From NCBI GenBank assembly GCA_019116185.1, contig DXCD01000226.1, positions 1 to 8,299 on the forward strand: a stretch of 8,299 nucleotides of DNA, in the 5' to 3' direction. The notes beneath the pieces are model-generated. The model saw only the letters and a program-made list of their open reading frames with translations, was not told where the DNA came from and did no database searches. This document shows, piece after piece, positions 4,401-8,299 of the stretch (within the stretch, counting starts at the first letter, position 1; each line of letters begins with the position of its first letter). This stretch comes from Candidatus Mediterraneibacter stercorigallinarum. GTDB taxonomy: Bacteria; Bacillota; Clostridia; Lachnospirales; Lachnospiraceae. A program made the position numbers and the translations under genes.

Positions 4401-7094
4401 CGTCAGCAGATCGAGTATGACAGGGCTGATCTGATCGAGGCTCTGGAAGCAGGAGAGACCGAGCCGGCTGAACTGGCTGCAACAGCGGAGAAACTCCTTG
4501 AGACAGCTAATGAGATCGGCGGATACTCCGAATACAGACTGACATTATATGATCTTATTAAAACAGCAAAACAGATCAAACAGGAGTCCCGGACAGATGA
4601 AGAATGGGATGTATACAATGATGCCATCGAAGAGGCAGTCAAGATTTTCGCTGATCCGAATGCAGATGAGGCGGCTTTAAAGACAGCCCACGACGAGCTG
4701 AAAGAGATTGTAGCCGCCATGGCGGATACATTTACGATCATGGCGTCGGCAGAAGGAAGCGGAACCATTGATCCGTCCGGCGAAGTGACAGTGCTCGGCG
4801 GCGGAAGCCAGGAGTTTACGATCTCGCCGAATGAGGATGGAGAGATCCTTGATGTGCTGGTAGATGGAAAGTCCGTGGGCACGGCAGACTCCTATACATT
4901 TGAAAATGTAGATAAAGACAGCACCATTGAGGCGTTGTTCAGCAATAAGGCAAAATCAGAGGCAGAGGCGCTTCTTGACGCGGCTCTTTCAAGGGCGCAG
5001 AATATCACGGATTCAAGCCTCTATGAGGAAGACGGCTGGAACGCGTTCCAGGATGCGCTGACAGCTGCAAATGCAGCGGACCGGGCAGATGAGGCTGACA
5101 TGAAAGCCAAAGCAGAGGCACTTCTGGAGGCCATGGACAATCTGTATACATGGGGCGAAGCAGTCCGTACAGAGGGCGAGGATATGACCATTGCTTCTGA
5201 AAATGGAGATCAGGATCTGGGCAGCAATAAGCTTCTCGCAGGATACCCGGACGGCGGCCCGGTGCCGGCAGGCGGAACAGGAGCGGACGGAAGATGGACA
5301 GAGCAGACAGGCGGAAGCTATACGACTACATTGTCCGGAGGCGCTCAGATGCTCTGCAAGACAAGCGGTTCATGGGTGAAATACGCATTTACCGGAGACC
5401 GTGTGGTATTTATCTCAGAGGAAGCGCTTCAGGGCGCGCAGCTGGATATCTATATTGATAACGTGCTCGTTGATACGATCGAGAGCTGGACAGGCACCTC
5501 CTCTATCAACAACAGGCAGACCGTTGTGTTCGACAGTGAGGACTATGATCTTGCGGCTCTGGGAATTGATCTGACAAAAGACAGCCATGAGTTTAAGATC
5601 GTAGGAACAACGGGCGATCAGGGAAGCTACAGATTCCCGATCTTCCGTGTGGATGCATTTGACGAGTATCCAGATGCAGAAAATATCGCGTCAACGACAG
5701 AACTGGCGAAGCTGATCGCAGAGGTATCTGCATTGACAGAGACATCCTATACCACGGATTCCTGGAATGACCTGCAGACAGCACTTGAAGCAGCGCAGGC
5801 AGTGATGGCAGACCCGTCAGCGACAGAGACACAGGTCGAGGAAGCATACAATAATCTTGTGGCAGCAAGAGACGCGCTGGATCCTGCAGACGCAAAGATC
5901 ACAGAAGTGACAGAGCTGATGCCGGTGTGCGTGCCGTATGGGATCACGGCAGACGGGCTGAAGGAGGTGCTTCAGGACAGCGTTGTTGTAACGACAGAGG
6001 GCGGCCAGAAGATCCGTGTGAATGTAGAGTGGAACCTGGATGAATTTGATGGCACGAAAGCCGGAACAATTACACTGAGCGGAACTCTTAAGGATATCGA
6101 AGATTACGGATTGAGCAATCCGGATCAGCTGACGGCAGAGCTGGATGTGACTGTACAGGAAGACGAGACGAAGCCGGCGGGAAAGAAGACTCTGGAGTAT
6201 TTCCTGAATAAGGCAAAAGGCTATGTGGCTGACGGAACAGTCGGCGGACTGGTAGAATCCATCCAGAAGATGTTCGAGGACGCCATTGCCAAAGGCGAGG
6301 CCGTAATGGCAGATGAAGATGCAACGAGAGAAGAAGTGCTCGACGCAGCGGCTGACCTGATGTTTGCGATCCATGCGCTGGAAATGAAGGCGGCAGACAA
6401 GACAGACCTTGAGATGGCTCTTGAACTGGCTGAGATAATCGACCTGACCAAGTATGTGGAAGCCGGACAGCCGGAATTCCTCGCGGCAAAAGAAGCGGCA
6501 GAGGCAGTGATGGCGGACGGCGACGCAATGCAGGCAGAGACAGACGAGGCATGGAACAATCTGGTTGAGGCGATGAACGCGCTCAGGCTGAAGGCAGACA
6601 AGTCTGTGCTTGCAGACCTGATCAATCAGACCGAGGACCTGGATCTGACAGGATACACGGAAGAGAGCGTAAGCGTATTCCGCGCGGCGCTGGCAGCAGC
6701 GAACGACATCCTTGCAGATGAGACATTATCCGTGGACGACCAGACAAAAGTAGACGAGGCGGTGACAGCACTTCAGGCAGCATACGACGGACTTGAGAAA
6801 GTCCAGGGCGGAGATACAGAGAATCCGGGCGGAAGCGATGCAGAAGATCCGCAGAATCCGGGCAGCGGCCAGAGTGGAAACGGCGGTCAGAATGGAAATG
6901 GCAGCCAGAGTGGAAATGACGGTCAGAACGGAAACGGCGGCCAGAACGCAGACGGCGCTCAGAAGGGTGCAAAAGGCTCTGCGGTGCAGACCGGGGACAG
7001 CCAGAATATCTGGATCCCGATCGTGGGCGTCGGTATTGCGGTGATTGCAGCTGCAGTTGTTGTGACTGCATCATACAGACGTAAGAAAAAATAA
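1476..7094 (+). CDS. Secreted, wall-anchored multimodular GH95 alpha-L-fucosidase
   Basis: This 1872-residue surface enzyme is predicted to hydrolyse terminal alpha-L-fucose, most likely alpha-1,2-linked, from mucin-type or milk glycans by the inverting GH95 mechanism. Module order: signal peptide (1 to about 33, Lys/Arg n-region, Ala/Leu core, VNAA cleavage area); GH95 domain (about 45-874); three degenerate FIVAR-like helical modules (about 880-1083); divergent InlB-B/bacterial-repeat domain (1084-1158); FIVAR-like module (1160-1226); unassigned beta-rich domain (1238-1396); clear FIVAR (1406-1472); Big_4-type Ig-like domain (1474-1562); three more FIVAR modules (1570-1778); Gly/Asn/Gln linker (1778-1835); sorting signal (1836-1872). 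Catalytic residues known from Bifidobacterium bifidum AfcA appear to be conserved: Asn459/Asn461 in HTNINLQMNYW, Glu593 in PSYSSEQG, Asp759 in FQIDGNFG. It is much longer than a bare GH95 enzyme of about 750-850 residues. It is transcribed alone, ends at a strong terminator, and is probably controlled by the divergent AraC-family protein. The reading frame is intact throughout. Family assignment is firm; linkage specificity is inferred. Confidence 0.95.
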   Translation: MKRVTSKKAVSIAAALTLALTAVPVSGLTVNAAPGTAGDGEEKPLKLQYFSPADKGSSERNNWERWALPLGNGHMGAMVFGRTETERIQLNEKTLWSGGTGGTDDAEGGEYDTRDPLSDAYGNVDAYGSGAMEKYIDFLFDEYYSGSTAGNGPAQSGEMKILPNNRSALGDYQNFAEMYIDFNQPTEETENYVRELDLRTALSTVAYDYDGVHYTREMFANYPDNVLVYRVTADEAGSIDLKLHPEIADLGTTTGGHSKKVTKEGTVVADEESRTITMEGTITNNNMKFAGKFRIENEGGTVTADNSDNTKGSLTVQDADSVVIYVALATNYKNEFPDYRQAGADYAINSVTERIENASAKKYDALYEAHLADYQELFSRVELDLGGTYNADEETDQLLSSWNKNSPNGTQNHYLEELYFQYGRYMMIASSRSDTLPSNLQGIWNDRAFADWQSDYHTNINLQMNYWPAYSTNLAEIGESLNSYVKSLAEPGQLTAQKLFGTTGDAWMVNCSANALGFTGNINSNASLAVTANAFILQNVYDYYQYTQDKETLQNQLYPLMTSACDFFLQVLQNGRTEADSDKLLMVPSYSSEQGPWTVGAAFDQQLIYLLFADTLDASEELGISNEFTQQLKDTMERLYPINIGESGQIKEWQQEGAYNRYEGTNTKIGDDAHRHNSQLMALHPGNLITTETPELLEAAKTTLELRGDGATGWSMGQKFNMWARLQDGNHAYDKLFKNLMKNGTATNLFDLHPPFQIDGNFGATAGLAELLVQSHAGYVSILPALPDELSGGSVSGLVAEGNFVVDLDWADGEMTALEITSRSGNELALKAGVVDKIIDTTTGAEITDVTENSDGAIAFATEEGHTYQIIPGEEQSLEEAEKVVEDVQNMDIYAYEYTTETANEFTEAFLACQRMAEQGNYMASDVDKTVNRLLDAVDALELREGDEFAAAAVLRFLENAAELNYEGTDTEDEWRQQIEYDRADLIEALEAGETEPAELAATAEKLLETANEIGGYSEYRLTLYDLIKTAKQIKQESRTDEEWDVYNDAIEEAVKIFADPNADEAALKTAHDELKEIVAAMADTFTIMASAEGSGTIDPSGEVTVLGGGSQEFTISPNEDGEILDVLVDGKSVGTADSYTFENVDKDSTIEALFSNKAKSEAEALLDAALSRAQNITDSSLYEEDGWNAFQDALTAANAADRADEADMKAKAEALLEAMDNLYTWGEAVRTEGEDMTIASENGDQDLGSNKLLAGYPDGGPVPAGGTGADGRWTEQTGGSYTTTLSGGAQMLCKTSGSWVKYAFTGDRVVFISEEALQGAQLDIYIDNVLVDTIESWTGTSSINNRQTVVFDSEDYDLAALGIDLTKDSHEFKIVGTTGDQGSYRFPIFRVDAFDEYPDAENIASTTELAKLIAEVSALTETSYTTDSWNDLQTALEAAQAVMADPSATETQVEEAYNNLVAARDALDPADAKITEVTELMPVCVPYGITADGLKEVLQDSVVVTTEGGQKIRVNVEWNLDEFDGTKAGTITLSGTLKDIEDYGLSNPDQLTAELDVTVQEDETKPAGKKTLEYFLNKAKGYVADGTVGGLVESIQKMFEDAIAKGEAVMADEDATREEVLDAAADLMFAIHALEMKAADKTDLEMALELAEIIDLTKYVEAGQPEFLAAKEAAEAVMADGDAMQAETDEAWNNLVEAMNALRLKADKSVLADLINQTEDLDLTGYTEESVSVFRAALAAANDILADETLSVDDQTKVDEAVTALQAAYDGLEKVQGGDTENPGGSDAEDPQNPGSGQSGNGGQNGNGSQSGNDGQNGNGGQNADGAQKGAKGSAVQTGDSQNIWIPIVGVGIAVIAAAVVVTASYRRKKK
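1608..4097 (+). other. GH95 catalytic unit within the fucosidase
   Basis: Residues about 45-340 form the N-terminal beta-sandwich typical of GH95 (WERWALPLGNGHMGAMVFG and IQLNEKTLWSGG near 63-99). Residues about 360-790 form the alpha/alpha barrel with NLQGIW, HTNINLQMNYWP, PSYSSEQG, HRHNSQLMALHPG and FQIDGNFGATAG. Residues about 782-874 form the closing beta domain (ILPALPDE, GHTYQI). By analogy to AfcA, Glu593 is the general acid and Asp759, with Asn461 and Asn459, activates water. His457, two residues before the first Asn, matches the fucosidase-type His; from memory, a characterised GH95 alpha-L-galactosidase has Thr there, so fucose specificity is favoured. Confidence 0.9.
4113..4724 (+). 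other. Three degenerate FIVAR-like helical modules
   Basis: Residues about 880-1083 hold three successive helical segments of 60-65 residues. Each has the FIVAR outline: a T-x-x-x-W/N start, a first helix rich in Ala/Glu, then a second ending L-x-x-A. The third is clearest (TDEEWDVYNDAIEEAVKIFA, then ADEAALKTAHDELKEIVAAM); the first two lack the usual ADP-x-A-T turn. They directly follow the catalytic unit and probably act as a rigid stalk. Confidence 0.6.
4725..4949 (+). other. Divergent InlB-B/bacterial-repeat-type beta domain
   Basis: Residues 1084-1158 match the known pattern of this small extracellular repeat: TIMASAEGSGTIDPSGEV, a GGSQEFTISPNEDGEI core, then VLVDGKSVG and SYTFENVDKDSTIEALF. 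It is a common spacer domain of Firmicute surface proteins and is present here as a single copy between FIVAR-like modules. Confidence 0.75.
5187..5663 (+). other. Unassigned beta-rich domain, possible carbohydrate-binding module
   Basis: Residues 1238-1396 are rich in short beta strands, aromatics and Gly/Thr/Ser turns and contain GSWVKYAFTGDRVVFISEE, LDIYIDNVLVDTIESW, SHEFKIVGTTG and a closing FPIFRVDAF. The alternation of a wall-facing strand (Y-x-F-x-G), a D-I-Y-I-D-x-x-L-V-D-T strand and a late H-x-F-K-I-V-G strand resembles galactose-binding-like jelly-roll domains attached to glycosidases. I cannot place it in a named CBM family by eye. It lies between FIVAR modules, which suggests a ligand-binding unit held away from the catalytic domain. 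Confidence 0.5.
5691..5891 (+). other. Well-conserved FIVAR module
   Basis: Residues about 1406-1472 give the best FIVAR match in the protein: SYTTDSWNDLQTALEAAQAV, then MADPSATETQVEEAYNNLVA and ARDAL. The T-x-x-S-W, A-x-x-A-x-x-V-x-A-D and A-T-x-x-x-V-x-x-A-x-x-x-L spacing is classical. It marks the register for recognising the weaker copies. Confidence 0.85.
5895..6161 (+). other. Big_4-type bacterial Ig-like domain
   Basis: Residues 1474-1562 begin ITEVTELMPVCVPYGITADG and continue through VVVTTEGGQKIRVNVEWNLD, the GTKAGTITLSGTL strand and a final LDVTV. The proline-valine start, the V-x-V-x-W strand and the G-x-x-x-L-x-G-T-L turn are the hallmarks of this Ig-like group, common in secreted glycosidases of Firmicutes as a spacer or binding unit. 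Confidence 0.75.
6183..6809 (+). other. Three tandem FIVAR modules before the wall linker
   Basis: Residues about 1570-1639, 1640-1707 and 1708-1778 are three back-to-back FIVAR modules sharing A-x-x-V-M/L-A-D turns (GEAVMADEDATREEV, AEAVMADGDAMQAETDEAWN, ANDILADETLSVDDQTKVDE) and A-x-x-A-L endings. They are clearly related at protein level, but the DNA is diverged enough that they do not form an obvious nucleotide repeat. They probably form an elongated helical stalk through the cell wall. Confidence 0.8.
6870..6959 (+). repeat. Five imperfect 18-base tandem repeats coding a Gly/Asn/Gln linker
   Basis: Five in-frame units begin at 6870, 6888, 6906, 6924 and 6942, the first being CAGAGTGGAAACGGCGGT. 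Each codes a six-residue unit of the form Q-(S/N)-(G/A)-(N/D)-(G/D)-(G/S/A). Units 1 to 4 differ from one another at only a few positions and the fifth is more diverged. The product is a flexible hydrophilic tether just ahead of the sorting signal. Such repeats can change copy number by slippage. Confidence 0.85.
6981..7091 (+). other. C-terminal cell-wall sorting signal of atypical AVQTGD type
   Basis: Residues 1836-1872 have the three-part sorting layout: a pentapeptide position AVQTG followed by D, a membrane helix WIPIVGVGIAVIAAAVVV, and a positive tail RRKKK. The usual Leu-Pro of LPXTG is replaced by Ala-Val, while Thr-Gly-Asp is retained. If a sortase accepts it, cleavage would be between Thr1839 and Gly1840. 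Otherwise the protein would remain membrane-anchored by its C-terminal helix. Surface location is likely either way. Confidence 0.8.
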
Positions 7095-7116
7095 GATGAG
7101 TACAGCCATGCAGGAC

Positions 7117-7152
7117 TTATGAGTTTATAAACTGCTGGGGGAGCTCTCATAA
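7117..7152. repeat. Palindrome and inverted repeat just after the fucosidase stop
   Basis: AGTTTATAAACT at 7122-7133 is a perfect 12-base palindrome, and TTATGAG (7117-7123) is the exact reverse complement of CTCATAA (7146-7152). The two pairings overlap and so would be alternatives. The second ends in the A run of the main terminator. It may be an accessory 3' structure of the fucosidase transcript or a binding site; nothing more can be said. Confidence 0.4.
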
Positions 7153-7218
7153 AAAGCCCTGCCGGGAAAGATGTGTAACCAGGCTTGCGGATACATATCT
7201 TCCCGGCAGGGACTTTTT
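7151..7218. terminator. Strong bidirectional rho-independent terminator between convergent genes
   Basis: The left arm at 7157-7177 begins CCCTGCCGGGAA, and the right arm at 7192-7211 ends TTCCCGGCAGGG. They pair over about 20 bases with one bulged A and one G-T wobble around a 14-base loop. AAAAAG precedes the stem and CTTTTT follows it, so a T run is present in both reading directions. It would end the fucosidase transcript (stop at 7094) from the left and the oxidoreductase transcript (stop at 7236) from the right. Confidence 0.93.
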
Positions 7219-7235
7219 ATTTCTTTATATAAGGA

Positions 7236-8299
7236 CTACATTTTACTCCAGTGTTCTTCGAATTCTTTCTCAAAGATTTTCTCATCTGCTGATCCGGGAA
7301 TCGGAAGATCAATCGTTTTTCCGGTCCAGGAAGAGAGATAAATTGCATTTGACAGCAGCAGGCTCTTGCGGCCTTCTTCCCAAGGCGCGATAAGATTCCG
7401 GGTATCGCCCCTGGCGGCAGCAGAAGCGAAATTGTCCAGAATCGTAAGGTAAGCATCGGGATCTGTTTCCATGGGCATTTCTTCCTGTGAGGCGTCAGGC
7501 TGCTCGAAACCGGTTCCCGGAAGTGCCCGATATTCCTTTTCAGGGCGGTCCAGGCGGCTGATTTTTACACTGTCCGGCTGACAGATGATGAGTCCGTTAT
7601 CTAAGGCGATCTCAAGACGGTTTACGCCGGGAGCTTCACCGGTGGAAGCGATAAAGACACCGGATGCTCCATCATCCCATTCCATATAGGCGGTCGCTTC
7701 ATCCTCCACTTCGATGGGATGATACTTTCCATTATGGCAGAATGCATGGACGCGGGCAGGCATGCCGCAGATCCACTGGAGCAGATCAAGATTGTGGGGA
7801 CACTGGTTCAGCAGCGTGCCGCCTCCGTCCAGTTTCCATGTGCCTCTCCAGGAAGAATTCTGGTAATAAGCGTTGGAGCGGTACCAGTCAGTCGCGGTCC
7901 AGCTTACCCGTTTCAGATTCCCCAGACTCTTGCTGCGTACAATCTGGCGGATCCGGCGGTAAGAGGGAAAGGTGCGTTGATGGAAAATATAAGCACAGAC
8001 GAGACCGTGCGGTCTGGATTCCTCCATGAGCCTTGCCTGGCGGCTGTATATTCCGGCCGGCTTGTCGCATAGAACATGGAGTCCCCGGTTCATAGCAGCG
8101 ATACTCTGTTCCTCGTGCAGCCGGTGCGGTGTAGCGATGATGACAGCGTCCAGGCGGATTCTGCCTGCGTCCAGAGCGTCGAATAATGCATCAGCGGAAG
8201 AAAAGACCGGAAGGTCTCCCGGGAGAGTCAGATCCAGGGCAAGCAGTTGTTCCGGACGAACGCGCGTGACTGCGGCGAGCTCCATTCCCGGGACTTTTC
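7236..8299 (-). CDS. Gfo/Idh/MocA-family NAD(P)-dependent oxidoreductase, N-terminus cut by window edge
   Basis: About 353 residues of a cytoplasmic sugar or polyol dehydrogenase-like protein. Numbered from the Met at 8285, it shows the end of the Rossmann fold with DAVIIATPHRLH (46-57) and HVLCDKPAG (70-78), the family's (E/D)KP motif with Lys75 that contacts cofactor and substrate. The C-terminal alpha/beta domain carries KLDGGGTLLNQCPHNLDLLQ (151-170), matching the G-G-G...H-x-x-D active-site motif (His164, Asp167). The frame stays open to the window edge, reading VPG before MELAAV, as within family members where a GxGxxG start precedes PGMELAAV. The Met at 8285 is therefore internal and the start, with the glycine-rich NAD loop, lies outside. 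The family includes inositol, glucose-fructose and related dehydrogenases as well as some NAD-dependent glycosidases; the substrate cannot be told here. It converges on the fucosidase gene across a terminator, so shared function is not implied. Confidence 0.9.
   Translation of the reverse strand, partial: KVPGMELAAVTRVRPEQLLALDLTLPGDLPVFSSADALFDALDAGRIRLDAVIIATPHRLHEEQSIAAMNRGLHVLCDKPAGIYSRQARLMEESRPHGLVCAYIFHQRTFPSYRRIRQIVRSKSLGNLKRVSWTATDWYRSNAYYQNSSWRGTWKLDGGGTLLNQCPHNLDLLQWICGMPARVHAFCHNGKYHPIEVEDEATAYMEWDDGASGVFIASTGEAPGVNRLEIALDNGLIICQPDSVKISRLDRPEKEYRALPGTGFEQPDASQEEMPMETDPDAYLTILDNFASAAARGDTRNLIAPWEEGRKSLLLSNAIYLSSWTGKTIDLPIPGSADEKIFEKEFEEHWSKM

Noticed and set aside
5817..6374. 185-codon minus-strand open frame within the fucosidase gene, and similar antisense frames along it
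   Set aside because: Products are unlike any family and rich in odd residues; the Ala/Glu-rich sense codons simply leave the reverse frames open.
4113..6809. FIVAR modules as a DNA repeat array
   Set aside because: The similarity is at protein level; the nucleotide copies are too diverged and irregularly spaced to call a DNA repeat or CRISPR.
6793..7044. Arg/Ala-repeat plus-strand frame at the end of the fucosidase
   Set aside because: It is a shifted reading of the Gly/Asn/Gln linker repeats and has no start signal.
7664..8072. Plus-strand open frames opposite the oxidoreductase
   Set aside because: The minus-strand protein has clear family motifs throughout; these frames have none.

Overview
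The window looks like a chromosomal piece of a gut Firmicute, most likely a Lachnospiraceae member (something near Mediterraneibacter/Ruminococcus torques, Dorea or Blautia). The evidence is AGGAGG-type ribosome binding sites, AT-rich intergenic DNA around codon-balanced genes, a Gram-positive wall anchor ending in a TGD motif, a membrane helix and a basic tail, and an extracellular glycosidase built from FIVAR-type repeats. The genus is inference. I see no mobile element, CRISPR array, tRNA or rRNA.

Layout from left to right. Positions 1-106 hold a near-consensus promoter firing leftwards out of the window (TTGACA, 17-base spacer, TAATAT on the minus strand). Positions 107-958 (minus) encode an AraC-family regulator with a cupin sensor domain. 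Positions 959-1475 form a 517-base, very AT-rich divergent control region with several inverted repeats and candidate promoters for both flanking genes. Positions 1476-7094 (plus) hold the centrepiece: a 1872-residue secreted, cell-wall-anchored family GH95 alpha-L-fucosidase. It carries about eight FIVAR-like helical modules, a divergent InlB-B/bacterial-repeat domain, an unassigned beta-rich domain, a Big_4-type Ig-like domain, a Gly/Asn/Gln linker and an atypical sorting signal. Positions 7095-7235 hold a strong bidirectional terminator between convergent genes. Positions 7236-8299 (minus) carry most of a Gfo/Idh/MocA-family oxidoreductase that enters the window already missing its N-terminal NAD-binding start.

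How the parts may work together (inference): the AraC protein is divergent from the fucosidase gene and shares its control region, so it is the obvious candidate regulator, sensing a sugar or another small molecule. It may also control whatever lies left of the window. The fucosidase would be displayed on the cell surface and remove terminal alpha-1,2-linked fucose from mucin-type or milk glycans, with the accessory modules acting as spacers and ligand-binding or adhesion units. The oxidoreductase is separated by a terminator and is transcribed towards the fucosidase, so it is not in the same operon and may be only a neighbour.

There is no convincing wholly new system here. The less ordinary items are the exceptionally modular fucosidase, its unassigned beta-rich domain, its LP-less sorting motif and the outward-facing strong promoter.
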